Of a stretch of 64,000 nucleotides of DNA, positions 17,572 to 30,242 are shown piece after piece. Position 1 is the first letter of the stretch; each line of letters opens with the position of its first letter. The notes under the pieces are model-generated. The model ran no database searches, was not told the DNA's origin, and worked only from the letters and a program-made list of their open reading frames with translations. This DNA is from Opitutaceae bacterium (GTDB taxonomy: Bacteria > Verrucomicrobiota > Verrucomicrobiia > Opitutales > Opitutaceae). Position numbers and translations under genes: made by a program. The stretch is taken from NCBI GenBank assembly GCA_028691845.1, contig JAQUYL010000006.1, positions 83,522 through 147,521 of the forward strand, read 5' to 3'.

Positions 17572-18804
17572 CTACGCCGGGGTTCCCAGCATGCGGGCCA
17601 CCTGTTGCACATCCTTGTCGCCCCTCCCGCTCAGGCTGGCCACGAGGATCTTGTCTGGCCCCAATTCGCGGGCGCGCTTCACCACATAGGCCAGCGCGTG
17701 AGTCGATTCAAGCGCCGGGATGATCCCCTCCGTGCGCGAGCACAGCTGGAACGCCTCCATCACTTCGGCATCCGTGGCGTAGGAAAAGGCGATGCGCCCG
17801 CGGTCCCGATAAAAGGCATGCTCGGGCCCCACCGCCGCATAGTCGAGACCGGCGCTGACCGAATGGGTCAGTTCGATCTGCCCGTCCAGATCCTGCAGGA
17901 TGAAGGTTTTGCAGCCCTGCAATACACCGAGCCGGCCTCCTTCAAAACGGGCCGCATGCTCGCCCCGCCGGATGCCGCGTCCGCCCGCCTCCACGCCCAC
18001 CAGGCGCACGGCGGGTTCCTCGAGAAATTCGAAAAACAACCCCATGGCATTGCTGCCCCCACCGACGCATGCGGCCATTTCATCGGGCAGCCGGCCCTCG
18101 CTCGCCAGAATCTGTTCCTTGGCTTCCTGTCCGATCACGCGATGAAAATCGCGCACCATCATGGGATACGGATGCGCGCCGTAAACCGTGCCGAGGATGT
18201 AGTGGGTCGAGCGCACATTGGTCACCCAGTCGCGCATGGCCTCGTTGATGGCCTCCTTGAGCGTTTGCTGCCCCGCGGTGACGCCCCGCACCTCGGCGCC
18301 CATGAGCCGCATGCGGAAGACGTTCAACGCCTGCCGCTCCATGTCGACCGCACCCATGTAGACGACGCACTCGAGGTCAAACCGGGCGCAGACGGCCGCC
18401 GTCGCCACCCCATGCTGTCCGGCCCCCGTCTCGGCGATGATGCGTTTCTTGCCCATGCGCCGCGCCAGCAGCGCCTGGCCAAGCGCGTTGTTGATCTTGT
18501 GGGCGCCGGTGTGCAGCAGATCCTCCCGTTTGAGGTAAATCTTCGCCCCCCCGCAGTGTCTGGTCAGCCGCTCGGCAAAATACAGCGGAGTGGGACGCCC
18601 TGCAAACTGCGCGAGGTGGTGTTTCAATTCGGTCCGAAAGGCCGGGTCGGACTTGGCCTGGGCATAAGCCCGCTCCAGTTCCTGCAGCGCCGACATCAGC
18701 GTCTCCGGCACATATACGCCGCCGTACTGCCCGAAATGCCCGGTGGCATCCGGCAGCGAAAAACGATCGATCATCCCGGAGGACGCGGTGGCTGTGGCTG
18801 GCAT
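17572..18804 (-). CDS. trpB: tryptophan synthase beta subunit
   Basis: A PLP enzyme that joins indole and serine to make tryptophan, working with TrpA. The 410-residue frame has the PLP lysine in '[19 protein letters not shown]', the phosphate loop '[12 protein letters not shown]' and '[15 protein letters not shown]', and the monovalent-cation region near 'LSGRGDKD'. The start at 18804 places a short variable tail before '[22 protein letters not shown]'; the in-frame extension to 19017 is unconserved. trpA is not adjacent in this window, so the pair is split or trpA lies elsewhere. Confidence 0.97.
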   Translation of the reverse strand: MPATATASSGMIDRFSLPDATGHFGQYGGVYVPETLMSALQELERAYAQAKSDPAFRTELKHHLAQFAGRPTPLYFAERLTRHCGGAKIYLKREDLLHTGAHKINNALGQALLARRMGKKRIIAETGAGQHGVATAAVCARFDLECVVYMGAVDMERQALNVFRMRLMGAEVRGVTAGQQTLKEAINEAMRDWVTNVRSTHYILGTVYGAHPYPMMVRDFHRVIGQEAKEQILASEGRLPDEMAACVGGGSNAMGLFFEFLEEPAVRLVGVEAGGRGIRRGEHAARFEGGRLGVLQGCKTFILQDLDGQIELTHSVSAGLDYAAVGPEHAFYRDRGRIAFSYATDAEVMEAFQLCSRTEGIIPALESTHALAYVVKRARELGPDKILVASLSGRGDKDVQQVARMLGTPA

Positions 18805-19156
18805 GATAAGCGGACACTGAGGCGAACTTGGGCGGACGTGGCAATCGGTTTCCGCGGGCGGCGACCGGTTTTGCCGCCGGCCGCCTCTTCCTAGGGGGGA
18901 ATCCAAACGCCGCCCCAGGGCATTAATGCTATCGCGTGGAGGGGGCCGCAGGTTGTTCAAGTGCGGAATTGAATGGGGATGAGCCAGATCTCGTGCGGCA
19001 GGATCGGCGGTGGTCATCCCTGACCCTGTTCCCGAAAACCGGACCGATCTTGTGCTGGCGGATTGGAACAGGCCAGGCGGTCATCATCGCGCAGGGATGG
19101 ATAAAAAGGGAACGCCGCTCCGATTGAGCCCGAACATCGCAGCCCGCTGCCTGGGT
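18805..19156. other. 352-base intergenic region between trpB and the SpoIIE phosphatase
   Basis: Both flanking genes run on the minus strand. No RNA gene, terminator with T-run or strong promoter is recognisable. A trpB promoter should lie in its left part, but no clear hexamer pair was found. Confidence 0.4.
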
Positions 19157-20596
19157 CTAAACCCTATTAACAGTAACCAGCGTGTAGTCGTCGCGCAGCA
19201 CCTCGCCTCCGGCGAAACGGCGCACTGCTTCAAGGATGCCCGCGTTGATTTCGCGGGCGGGGCGTTCGTGCAGGGATTTGAGCGTGTCGGCCAGGCGGCC
19301 GCCGCCAAACTCCTTCTCTTCCTCATTCGGTGCCTCGGTGAGGCCGTCCGTATAGAGCACCATCGTTTCGCCCGGTCCCAGGCCCCGGCTGCAATCCTGG
19401 ATCGCCCTTTCAAAAAGCCCGGCATCAACCAATCCGATCGGCATGCCCTCGGACCAGACGAATTCGCTGACATAACTGCCCGCGGCATAGTCCGGTCGCC
19501 CGATGAGCGGCAATTCGTGCCCGGCGCGCGCAAAGGTGACTTGGCTGGTCGCAGAATCGAACACCGCATAGGTCATGGTGATGTACATGCCCTCGCGCAT
19601 GTCGCCCTCCAGGGCCCTGTTCAGTTCGATCAGAACGCGTGCCGGCGAATCGTGCTGCGGCGCCAGGCGCCGCAGCGTGGTGCGGCAGATCGCCATGAGC
19701 AGGGAAGCGGACATCCCCTTGCCGGACACATCCGCCACCGCCACCCCCAACCGCGTTCCGCCCAGGGCAAAGACATCGTAAAAGTCGCCGCTGACCTTTC
19801 GCGCAGGCTGGTAGCACGCCTCGATGTCGAATCCAGGCACCTGCGGCATTCGCTGCGGCAGCAGCATCTGCTGGATGTCGCTGGCCATCGTCAGATCGAG
19901 ATCAAGCTGCTGTTTCTCAACCTGCAGGTTGACAAAATCGGCGTTATGCACCGCCAGACCCGCCTGCTCCGCCAGCTTCTCGACGAGTGAATAGTCCGTC
20001 GCGGAGAATGGCAGGCCGTCAGCGGCGTTGCATACGCACAGCACCCCGATGAGGCTCCGCCGCACCATGATGGGAGCCGCGATCACCGATCGCACCCTCA
20101 GCGCCGGATCGTGGTGCTTCACGATGCGCGGATCGTCTTCCGCGTCGCGAATCAACTCCCCCCGGCCAGTGGCCGCCACCCGTCCCACAATCCCCTCGCC
20201 CACGGGAAATGTCTCGGACTTCAGCACCTGCTCGATGTACCGCGCCCGGGTGACCAGCCGCATGCGTTGGTCCTCGACAATCGGCCGGTGGGGCGGAAAC
20301 AGTCCCTCTACCGCGACGCCGTGCAGCAGCTGATCCGCGGTCCTTTCAAAGATGCACGCGCTCAGCGCCCCGGTGCTGACAATTGCGGCATGCACGATGC
20401 GCTGGAACAATTCCTCGCGCGGCAGGCGCTCGCCCACGGCGTCGACCATGTCATGCATGAAATCCAGCACAATCTGCCGCTCCTCCATGAGGGCTTGCTT
20501 CTCCTCCTCGAGGAGGGCGGCCTCCCGCTGCGCCCGCCAATAGAAGGCGTAGACTACCGCGCTGCCGATGATCGCTCCCAGAAGGAAAAGCAACAT
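19157..20596 (-). CDS. GAF-SpoIIE phosphatase, RsbU-like
   Basis: A 479-residue protein with one N-terminal membrane helix (about residues 1-20), a short coiled coil rich in Glu/Gln (22-45), a GAF sensor domain (about 60-225; 'VIAAPIMVRRSLIGVLCVCN') and a PP2C-type SpoIIE phosphatase domain (about 245-479). The phosphatase keeps the metal aspartates in 'SGDFYDVFALGGTRLGVAVADVSGKGMSASLLM' and 'MVLYTDGLTEAPN'. Such enzymes dephosphorylate a STAS-domain antagonist and release a sigma factor or other output. The STAS gene lies 12 bases upstream in the same operon, but no matching HATPase kinase is in the window. Confidence 0.9.
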   Translation of the reverse strand: MLLFLLGAIIGSAVVYAFYWRAQREAALLEEEKQALMEERQIVLDFMHDMVDAVGERLPREELFQRIVHAAIVSTGALSACIFERTADQLLHGVAVEGLFPPHRPIVEDQRMRLVTRARYIEQVLKSETFPVGEGIVGRVAATGRGELIRDAEDDPRIVKHHDPALRVRSVIAAPIMVRRSLIGVLCVCNAADGLPFSATDYSLVEKLAEQAGLAVHNADFVNLQVEKQQLDLDLTMASDIQQMLLPQRMPQVPGFDIEACYQPARKVSGDFYDVFALGGTRLGVAVADVSGKGMSASLLMAICRTTLRRLAPQHDSPARVLIELNRALEGDMREGMYITMTYAVFDSATSQVTFARAGHELPLIGRPDYAAGSYVSEFVWSEGMPIGLVDAGLFERAIQDCSRGLGPGETMVLYTDGLTEAPNEEEKEFGGGRLADTLKSLHERPAREINAGILEAVRRFAGGEVLRDDYTLVTVNRV

Positions 20597-20608
20597 GACA
20601 ACCGCCGC

Positions 20609-21121
20609 CTAGCGGGATTCGACGCGATTGCGCAGGAATGCGAGCACGTCCTGAAATTTGGCCGCGTTGCCGGCGTCGGCGGCGACGAGATTTTCGTGCG
20701 CCTCCAGCACGAGGTGCGCCTGCTCCAGTTCCGTCCGCACCTTGTCGGCCAGCGCCTGGCCCCCGCCGGCGAGGTCCGCCTGGCCCCCGTCTGTTTCGAC
20801 AAGCATTAGGCGATGCAGGCCGAGGTTGCGGACCAGTTCGAGATTGCGCGGCCCCAGGCGGCAGAGGGTCATGCTGCCCGGCGGATTTTTTTTGCGGAGC
20901 GCCAGGGCCTGGCCCGCCAACACGCCCAGGAAGGTGCTGTCCATGCTCGTGCAGTGCAAAAAATCGATCACCAGGCGGGTTTTCCCCTGCCGCTGCATTT
21001 CGTCAAAAAAATCCCGTAGAATGCCGCTGTTCTGAAACGCGGCGCGCCCCTCGATGCGCACCAGCACCGGGTCGGCGTAGGCGTTGACCAGAAAGACAGG
21101 ACTGCTGGGTGCGTCAGGCAT
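20609..21121 (-). CDS. STAS-domain anti-sigma factor antagonist-like protein
   Basis: A 170-residue protein with an N-terminal STAS fold: 'VLVRIEGRAAFQNSGILRDFF', then 'RLVIDFLHCTSMDSTFLGVLAG' in which Ser62 occupies the position phosphorylated in SpoIIAA and RsbV. The last 60 residues are a Glu/Ala/Gln-rich helical extension beyond the usual STAS length, ending in 'FRTCSH'-like region near 'NAAKFQDVLAFLRN'. It is encoded just upstream of the SpoIIE phosphatase, which probably acts on it. The start at 21121 begins the domain; the in-frame extension to 21295 overlaps the acnA end and is unlikely. Confidence 0.85.
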   Translation of the reverse strand: MPDAPSSPVFLVNAYADPVLVRIEGRAAFQNSGILRDFFDEMQRQGKTRLVIDFLHCTSMDSTFLGVLAGQALALRKKNPPGSMTLCRLGPRNLELVRNLGLHRLMLVETDGGQADLAGGGQALADKVRTELEQAHLVLEAHENLVAADAGNAAKFQDVLAFLRNRVESR

Positions 21122-21151
21122 GGGACGAGGGGGATGGGGGCATACCCGCCG

Positions 21152-21183
21152 GCGGAACTGCGGCGCGAGCGCCGCAGTTCCGC
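21152..21183 (-). terminator. 14-bp perfect hairpin after acnA
   Basis: A 14-bp perfect stem with a four-base loop (arms 21152-21165 and 21170-21183) begins 9 bases after the acnA stop on the minus strand. No T-run follows, so it may stabilise the mRNA 3' end or slow polymerase rather than act as a canonical intrinsic terminator. Confidence 0.6.
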
Positions 21184-21191
21184 GGCAGATC

Positions 21192-23885
<2,694 letters not shown>

Positions 23886-24050
23886 GAGACGAGTGGGTTT
23901 GAGGCTGCCATTCCGGCTGACCGGACCAAGGGGGCTCCGGTCATGGATCAGAACTGAAGCCGAGTTGAATTAACGTGCAGTATGAATTGATGGGGAGGGG
24001 AAGGATGCGAACTGTTCTCGCTGGAGCCGCCGGCGACTGCCGCCTGCGCT

Positions 24051-24524
24051 TCAGCCAGCCAGCGCAGCCTGGATCGCCTTGAAATCCGGGAGGACCGTGG
24101 GCGCGGATGTCTGTTCAGCATACTTGACCAGACCATCCTTGCCAATGACGAACGCCGCCCGCGCCGCCGTGTCGCCCACGCCGGCCAGATTGGGAAATAC
24201 GACCTCGTACGCCTTGGCCGTGGTCTTGTTCAGATCACTCAGCAGCGTGGCGGTGATATGGTTCTGCTTGGCCCAGGCTTCCTGGGCGAACGGGCTGTCC
24301 ACACTGATGCCGTAGACCTCGGCGTTGAGACTGGCATAATTCCCCATCCCGGCCGAGATGTCGCACATCTCCTGCGTGCACACACCCGTGAACGCCAGCG
24401 GGAAAAAGAGGAGCACGGTCTGCTTCTTGCCGAAATTATCGCTGAGCCTGATGTCCTTGAGCCCCTCCGCCGTTTTGGTTTTCAGTGTGAAATCCGGTGC
24501 TTTCGATCCGACTTTGATAGGCAT
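24051..24524 (-). CDS. peroxiredoxin (AhpC/TSA family)
   Basis: A 157-residue thioredoxin-fold peroxidase that reduces hydrogen peroxide and organic peroxides. The active site is 'LLFFPLAFTGVCTQEMC', with the peroxidatic cysteine after PLAFTGV and a second cysteine five residues later. Downstream 'VYGISVDSPFAQEAWAKQN' and 'TAARAAFVIGKDGLVKYAEQ' are standard for the AhpE/BCP-like branch. The reductant is unknown. The start at 24524 (MPIKVGSKAPDFTL) fits the family; the 25-residue in-frame extension to 24599 is not conserved. It is divergent from tyrS. Confidence 0.93.
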   Translation of the reverse strand: MPIKVGSKAPDFTLKTKTAEGLKDIRLSDNFGKKQTVLLFFPLAFTGVCTQEMCDISAGMGNYASLNAEVYGISVDSPFAQEAWAKQNHITATLLSDLNKTTAKAYEVVFPNLAGVGDTAARAAFVIGKDGLVKYAEQTSAPTVLPDFKAIQAALAG

Positions 24525-24771
24525 GGGTGGTCCCGAGTTGAGGTGGGTGTTTGATGGCGCCTTGCCGCGCAGGGAAGGCACAAGTAGAGCCAACCTCATT
24601 CGCGTGACAAATCATTTTCGCAGTCTTGGCCGCAAATTTTCCAGTCTTCCTCCATTGGTCCCGCCGGCCGGACCGCTGGCGCCGGATTTACCCTCCGGCC
24701 GGCAGCGGTCGCGCGCCGCCATTTGCGCGCTTGCGCCGGACTGACGCCCTCCCGATATACTCACCCAATCT

Positions 24772-26052
24772 ATGAGCATTCTCGAAGAACTCGAGTGGCG
24801 CGGCCTTTACGCCGATTGCACCGACAGCGCAACCCTGACGCAGCGCATCGCCGCCGGGCCCATCACACTTTATTGCGGCTTCGACCCCTCCGCGGACAGC
24901 CTCCATGTCGGCAACCTCGTACCCCTGCTCGCCCTGCGCCGCTTCCAGCTCCACGGGCACATCCCCATCGTTCTCGCGGGCGGCGCCACCGGCATGATCG
25001 GCGATCCCTCCGGTAAATCCGCCGAACGCAATCTCCAGACTCCCGAGCAGGTGGCGCACAACATCGCCTCCCAGAAGAAGCAGCTCGCCGGATTCCTCGA
25101 CTTCGAGACCAACCTCAATCCTGCCCGCCTCTTCAATAACGCCGACTGGACCGCGCCGGTGTCCTACCTCGAATTTCTCCGCGACGTCGGGAAATATTTT
25201 TCCGTCAACGTCATGCTCGCCAAGGACAGCGTGCGCACCCGCCTCGAGGGGGACAGCGGCATCAGCTATACGGAATTCAGTTATCAGCTCCTGCAGGCCT
25301 TCGACTTCTGCCACCTGCGCAGCAAGTTCGATTGCGAGCTGCAGATCGGCGCGACCGACCAGTGGGGCAACATCACCGCCGGCTGCGATCTCATCCGCAA
25401 AAAACTCGGCGCCACCGCCTGGGCCCTCGTTTTCCCGCTGCTCACCAAGGCCGACGGCACCAAGTACGGCAAAACGGCCTCGGGCGCCGTCTGGCTCGAC
25501 CCGAAGAAGACCAGCCCATACCGCTTCTATCAGTTCTTTGTGCAGGCCGACGACGCCGATGTCGTCAGGCTGTTAAAGTTTCTCACGTTTCTTACGCGCG
25601 AGGAAATCGCCGCGCTCGAACAGGAAGTGCAGACCCATCCCGGCGCCCGCGCCGCGCAAAAGTCGCTGGCCCGCGAGCTCACCACCCTGGTGCATGGGGC
25701 CGATGCCTTGCACGGTGCCCTCAAGGCCAGCGAGATTCTTTTCGGCGGTGCGCTCGATGGCATCACCGAGGAGATCTTTCAGGATGTCGTCGGCGAAGTG
25801 CCCACGAGGGACCTTGACCCCGGGAAGCTGGCCGGCGCCGGCACGCCGATCATCGATCTCGTAGTCCACGCCGGACTCGCGCCCTCAAAGGGGCAGGCGC
25901 GCAAGGACCTCGAGGCCGGCGGCATCTATCTCAACAACGTCCGCCTCTCCGACCTCAGCCGCACCGCCACGACCAACGATCTGCTGTTCGGGAAATATCT
26001 CCTCCTCCGCAAGGGCAAGCGCACCTACACGGTGCTGTCAGCTCGCGGCTGA
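24772..26052 (+). CDS. tyrS: tyrosyl-tRNA synthetase
   Basis: A 426-residue class I synthetase for tRNA-Tyr. The HIGH-type motif is 'GFDPSADSLHVGNLVPLL', the tyrosine pocket includes 'SYTEFSYQLLQAFDF' and 'QIGATDQWGNITAG', and the KFGKS-type loop is 'TKYGKTASGAVWLD'. A C-terminal S4 RNA-binding domain follows ('GLAPSKGQARKDLEAGGIYLNN'). This layout is the bacterial TyrS type 1. It is the only gene in its unit; the 247-base space to the divergent peroxiredoxin holds its promoter region but no clear hexamers. Confidence 0.97.
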   Translation: MSILEELEWRGLYADCTDSATLTQRIAAGPITLYCGFDPSADSLHVGNLVPLLALRRFQLHGHIPIVLAGGATGMIGDPSGKSAERNLQTPEQVAHNIASQKKQLAGFLDFETNLNPARLFNNADWTAPVSYLEFLRDVGKYFSVNVMLAKDSVRTRLEGDSGISYTEFSYQLLQAFDFCHLRSKFDCELQIGATDQWGNITAGCDLIRKKLGATAWALVFPLLTKADGTKYGKTASGAVWLDPKKTSPYRFYQFFVQADDADVVRLLKFLTFLTREEIAALEQEVQTHPGARAAQKSLARELTTLVHGADALHGALKASEILFGGALDGITEEIFQDVVGEVPTRDLDPGKLAGAGTPIIDLVVHAGLAPSKGQARKDLEAGGIYLNNVRLSDLSRTATTNDLLFGKYLLLRKGKRTYTVLSARG

Positions 26053-26128
26053 GGCGGGAACTCCGATCGGATCCGGCGGTCCCCGCCGGGGCGCCGCCCC
26101 TCCCGCTGTGCCCAGGCCAGACCGGCAG

Positions 26129-26617
26129 CTAGACCCGTTCCCCGGCCTCGCGCAGCGAACCGCTCTGGCGTGCCACATGATAGCCTTTGGGGAAGAGCGC
26201 CACATTCTGAAAATGCAACACCTGCGGTGGCAGCCGGTCGCTTAACGCCACCTCGACAACATCAAAGCGAAAAGTGCGCGGCGGATACTCAAGCGCCGAC
26301 AGATAGGAGTGCACGGCGCGGCGAAGCGCCCGCTTCTTGCGCTGATCGACCGCGTAGTAGCCGGGCACGAGGGCGTGCTCTCGGCGTGCCTTGACCTCGA
26401 CAAACACCAGCACCTTGCCGTCGCGGCATACCAGGTCGAGTTCATCGCGCCGGTCGCTCGGACTATGCCAATTGCGCGTGACGAGTTCATAGCCGCACCG
26501 TTGCCGCAAGAAATCCGCCGCCGTGTTTTCGCCGACGATCCCATCCGCTGCCTCCGGAGTCGCCCCCGGCGTCCCGCCGGCCAGGCGCCCCCACATGTTT
26601 TTCGCCCACTGGATCAT
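26129..26617 (-). CDS. YraN/UPF0102 family endonuclease-fold protein
   Basis: A 162-residue protein of the YraN family. The core has the restriction-endonuclease-like pattern: 'GENTAADFLRQRCGYELVTRNW' followed by 'DELDLVCRDGKVLVFVEVKAR' (D...ExK). Members are thought to be nucleases or nucleic-acid-processing proteins, often near rnhB or lepB, but the cellular role is unsettled. The ATG at 26617 is chosen; an alternative at 26596 would also retain the domain, while the longer frame to 26911 overlaps the divergent ATPase gene and is unlikely. Confidence 0.85.
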   Translation of the reverse strand: MIQWAKNMWGRLAGGTPGATPEAADGIVGENTAADFLRQRCGYELVTRNWHSPSDRRDELDLVCRDGKVLVFVEVKARREHALVPGYYAVDQRKKRALRRAVHSYLSALEYPPRTFRFDVVEVALSDRLPPQVLHFQNVALFPKGYHVARQSGSLREAGERV

Positions 26618-26759
26618 GCTGGTTTGCCCTCGACCACTTGAGATTTTCGGCTTACAAGCAAGCGCGTTTTCATCATCACCTTGGGTTGGTCCCCCGCCTC
26701 TCCCTTCCCGGGGTGACCGGCACGGGTCGTGACCCGCCTCCCGCCTCCATTCTTCCCTC

Positions 26760-28940
26760 ATGCAGCCCAGCACCCTCACCAACACCCTCCGTCGCTCCCT
26801 GCTGATCAAAGTCATCTCGAAGCCCGCCCCGAGCCGCGAGGACGTCAACTCCGTGATTGAGCTGACCGCTAGCAAGGTGGTGGAGGCCCTCCAGGCGCAG
26901 TCCATGACCATCTACCTGGTGGAGGGCGGCGAGATCGCGTTCAAGCAAATCTACTATTCACCCAGTCTGTGGGGCCAGGACAAGGCCAAGGAGGCCAAGT
27001 TCAAGGAAACGTCCGCCAAACTGCTGCAGCTCAAACTCCCCCAGGGCACGGGCAACGTCGGCAAAGTCATCCAGACCGGCGAGCCGCTGTTCTTTTCCAA
27101 CAAGGGGCCCGAGGCCGCCTCGCTCAAGAACATGAACACCGGCTTCGAGGTGCACTCGATGCTCACGGTGCCGCTCAAGTCCAACATCATCATCGGCGCG
27201 GTGCAGGTGCTGAACAAGGAGCCCAGCGCCGGGACCAGTGGGCAGTTCGTCGAGAAGGATCTGAAGGTCCTCCAGGAGGTCGCCGAGTATTCCTCGACAC
27301 TCATCCAGCGCATGCTGGATCCGAAATTCCAGCTCAGCGCCGAGGACACCGCCAAGTTCATTGCCCGCTTCACCGAACTGCCCCTCGTCACCAAGCCCGA
27401 GGATGTGGACATCGACGATAAGCTCGTCGAAATCACCGGCGACGCCATCATTCGCCGGGAAAGCATTTTCCCAGTAAAAAAGGTCAGCACCAACACCGTG
27501 TCGGTGCTGATGCCCAACCCCCTCGACTACGCCAAGCGCGAGGCCTTCACCCAGGCGACGGAAATGGGCATCGACGAAGTGCGCGTCATCCCGGCCTCCC
27601 TGCTCGAGGTCCTGATCAAGAAATACTTCAAGGAGTCGAAGCAGGAGAAAAAGCTCCAGACCGACGACGTCGACATCTCCGAGGTCGCGGAGGTCATCGG
27701 CAGCGCCTACAGCGGCGAAGGCGGCGAGGTCAAGGCCGAGGATTTGGAGAGCGAGGACTCCGCCCCGATCATCCAGCTGACCAACCGCATCATCGAGGAC
27801 GCCTACGTCTCCGGCGCCTCGGACATCCACATCGAGCCGCAGGAGAAGGATCTGCTGGTCCGCTACCGCGTCGACGGTCTGTGCCAGGAAAAGCTCCGCC
27901 TCCCGAAGCAGGTGACCAACGCGCTCGTCACCCGCCTCAAGATCATGTGCAACCTCGACATCGCTGAGCGCCGCCTGCCACAGGACGGACGCATCGTCTT
28001 CAAGAAATACACCAAGAAGAACATCGACGTCGACCTGCGCGTCGCCACCGGCCCGATGAATTTCGGCGAGAAGGTGGTCATGCGCATCCTCGACAAGCAG
28101 AAGACCACCCTGCCCCTCCCCGCCCTCGGCTTCTCCGACGAAAACCTCGCCAGGTACCGCGAGTGCATCCGCCAGCCCTACGGCATGATCCTGCACTGCG
28201 GCCCCACCGGCTCCGGCAAGTCGATGACGCTCTACTCCGCGCTCGCCGAGGTGAACACCCCGGACATGAACATCCAGACCGCGGAGGACCCGATCGAATA
28301 CACGCTGCCGGGCCTCAACCAGATGCAGATGAACCGGCAAATCGGGCTCACCTTCGCCCGCGCCCTGCGCTGCTACCTCCGCATGGACCCCGACGTCATC
28401 CTCGTCGGTGAAATCCGCGACGAGGAAACCGCCGGCATCGCCTGCGAGGCCGCGCTCACCGGCCACTTGCTCGTCTCCACCCTGCACACCAACGACGCGC
28501 CGTCCACGATCTCGCGCCTGAGCGAGATGAAAATCGAGCCCTTCAACATTTCGGCGTCGCTCGTCTGCGTGTGCGCCCAGCGCCTCCTCCGCCGCGTCTG
28601 CAAGAACTGCAAGGTCAAGTACACCCCCGAGGGCCGCGAGAAGGAGATCCTCGAGAAGGCTATCGGATGGAGCGGCGAGATCTTCAAGGCCAACCCCGGC
28701 GGCTGCCACATCTGCGGCGGCATCGGCTACAAGGGTCGCGTCGGCATCCACGAACTCATGATCAACTGCGAAGAACTGACCAACGGCATCAACAAGGAGA
28801 TCGAAACTGCCGAGCTGAAGCGCATCGCGATGCGGACCGGCATGAAGACCCTCCACCAGGACTCGATGCTCAAGGTCAAGATGGGCCTGACCACGATGGA
28901 GGAATCACTCTCCAACGTGCCGCCGGACCTGATCCTGTAG
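26760..28940 (+). CDS. PilB/GspE-type ATPase with N-terminal GAF domain
   Basis: A 726-residue protein: a GAF domain (about residues 25-185; '[22 protein letters not shown]'), a linker, then a type II secretion/type IV pilus assembly ATPase. Walker A is GPTGSGKS at 481-488, Walker B is in '[10 protein letters not shown]' at 544-553, the His box is '[15 protein letters not shown]', and four zinc cysteines (C614, C617, C649, C652) match the PilB C-terminal zinc site. The GAF domain replaces the usual MshEN region, so activity could respond to a small ligand, but this is inference. It stands alone here, 18 kb from the other pilus genes. Confidence 0.92.
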   Translation: MQPSTLTNTLRRSLLIKVISKPAPSREDVNSVIELTASKVVEALQAQSMTIYLVEGGEIAFKQIYYSPSLWGQDKAKEAKFKETSAKLLQLKLPQGTGNVGKVIQTGEPLFFSNKGPEAASLKNMNTGFEVHSMLTVPLKSNIIIGAVQVLNKEPSAGTSGQFVEKDLKVLQEVAEYSSTLIQRMLDPKFQLSAEDTAKFIARFTELPLVTKPEDVDIDDKLVEITGDAIIRRESIFPVKKVSTNTVSVLMPNPLDYAKREAFTQATEMGIDEVRVIPASLLEVLIKKYFKESKQEKKLQTDDVDISEVAEVIGSAYSGEGGEVKAEDLESEDSAPIIQLTNRIIEDAYVSGASDIHIEPQEKDLLVRYRVDGLCQEKLRLPKQVTNALVTRLKIMCNLDIAERRLPQDGRIVFKKYTKKNIDVDLRVATGPMNFGEKVVMRILDKQKTTLPLPALGFSDENLARYRECIRQPYGMILHCGPTGSGKSMTLYSALAEVNTPDMNIQTAEDPIEYTLPGLNQMQMNRQIGLTFARALRCYLRMDPDVILVGEIRDEETAGIACEAALTGHLLVSTLHTNDAPSTISRLSEMKIEPFNISASLVCVCAQRLLRRVCKNCKVKYTPEGREKEILEKAIGWSGEIFKANPGGCHICGGIGYKGRVGIHELMINCEELTNGINKEIETAELKRIAMRTGMKTLHQDSMLKVKMGLTTMEESLSNVPPDLIL

Positions 28941-29168
28941 GCCGCTGGCGCCCTTGCCCCGGCACGTTGTACGCTCGGGAAATGCGCCGACCGGGCACAT
29001 TAAATTAATCTGTAGCCATGCGCGGGACTCCATCGGTAGGGCCGGACCGCTGGGCCGGCCGCAAATGAGCCGTCGGCGCCGCGAGGCGTGCTCCATAAAA
29101 AACTCCGCGCTGGAGCTCAGCCGGCGCGGCCGCGAGTCGCGCCTTTTTCATGCCCGGAATCCGTGCGC

Positions 29169-29197
29169 AAAAAAGCCCGTCCCTTGCGAGACGGGCT
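29169..29197 (-). terminator. Rho-independent terminator of the PEP-CTERM gene
   Basis: AGCCCGTC at 29174-29181 pairs perfectly with GACGGGCT at 29190-29197; on the minus strand the stem is followed by a run of six T (29169-29174). It lies 20 bases past the PEP-CTERM stop codon. Confidence 0.9.
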
Positions 29198-29216
29198 GAA
29201 AGTGCAATACGGTGGG

Positions 29217-30029
29217 TTACTGCGCCGTAACTTTGCGCCGCCGCCACGCGACGAATCCCAGCGCAGCCAATCCGGCCAACGCAGCGTAAGTCGAAGGCTC
29301 GGGAATGGGACTGGCGGTCAAGCCAGTAGATTCAAAATTGTCGAAAAAGGCTTCTCCAGAACTGAGGATGGTTCCAGCTGATCCACCGATGAGTGCGAAC
29401 TGGAAGGGATTGCTCGATACATTAGTCCAAGTAGTGGTGACATTGGATAGCGTATATAGATCTTTAGAGAAGCCGTCATTGACAGTTGGCGATACGATGG
29501 ACGCCGTGAGTGTTCCATTGCTGGCAGCTGTATAGGTGAACTTCAATGTTCCAGTAGTCGCCGCCGATGTCGTGCTTACTACCCCATCGGGATCGGAGCC
29601 GCCCTGCTTCAGAAAAGCCTCAAAGCCGTAGACCGTACCACTATCATAATAACGGTCGATGGCGACACTCGCCATATTGTCACCATTCATGATACTCAGG
29701 TTGAGGTTGGCATATTGCCCACTTGTGGAAAGAGACAGGGCGGCAAGATTGACATCCACTTGAACCGACCAGTCAGTGTTGAACAATCCCACGCTGGCCA
29801 TCCACCCACGACCGGCGCTGTCCTTGGGTGCGCCAGGGGAACTAACGATATAGTTCAGGCGACTTGAGTTGAAATTCGTCGAACCGCCGCCGACCGTGAA
29901 CATCGGCATATCCGTCGGCGTCCAATAATCGGAAGTCGAGAAACCACTTCCAGTGGGAGGAGTTTGGGCGGACAGCGGCAGGGCCGCGACAAGGCTGAAT
30001 AGACATGTGAGAATGGAACGATTTTTCAT
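29217..30029 (-). CDS. PEP-CTERM sorting-domain surface protein
   Basis: A 270-residue exported protein. It has a Sec signal peptide ('MKNRSILTCLFSLVAALPLSAQ'), a predicted beta-rich body rich in Ser/Thr/Gly/Asn without a recognised catalytic motif, and a C-terminal PEP-CTERM signal: 'PIPEPSTYAALAG', a hydrophobic helix, and the basic tail 'WRRRK'. Exosortase systems cut at this site and attach or release such proteins, often in exopolysaccharide-producing bacteria; no exosortase is in the window. Codon use is less GC-rich than its neighbours. The body resembles carbohydrate-binding jelly rolls only loosely; function unknown. Confidence 0.9.
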   Translation of the reverse strand: MKNRSILTCLFSLVAALPLSAQTPPTGSGFSTSDYWTPTDMPMFTVGGGSTNFNSSRLNYIVSSPGAPKDSAGRGWMASVGLFNTDWSVQVDVNLAALSLSTSGQYANLNLSIMNGDNMASVAIDRYYDSGTVYGFEAFLKQGGSDPDGVVSTTSAATTGTLKFTYTAASNGTLTASIVSPTVNDGFSKDLYTLSNVTTTWTNVSSNPFQFALIGGSAGTILSSGEAFFDNFESTGLTASPIPEPSTYAALAGLAALGFVAWRRRKVTAQ

Positions 30030-30082
30030 GGGGGAGGGATTGAGGTGATGGGATAGCAAAGAGGACGGTAATCCTTCTTTGA

Positions 30083-30110
30083 GGAATAAAATTTCCGACA
30101 TCCGTGTCAA
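30083..30110 (-). promoter_or_regulatory. candidate promoter of the PEP-CTERM gene
   Basis: On the minus strand a perfect TTGACA (30105-30110) is followed after 16 bases by TATTCC (30083-30088), about 55 bases before the start codon. The -10 box is weak. Confidence 0.4.
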
Positions 30111-30242
30111 CGCATCCGCTTTCCTTGCCTTCTTCCTAAAACCAGCCCTACGAGGCGCTAATTTCCCGCGGGCACTGGCCCGCGCCTCCGTCATACGGCA
30201 CTCGATAATACGTGGACAAGATAACGAAATTGGGCAGTTTGA

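Noticed and set aside
26958..28856. 632-residue minus-strand open frame
   Set aside because: Antisense to the GAF-PilB ATPase; its Val/Asp/Gly/Ala-rich composition is typical of shadow frames.
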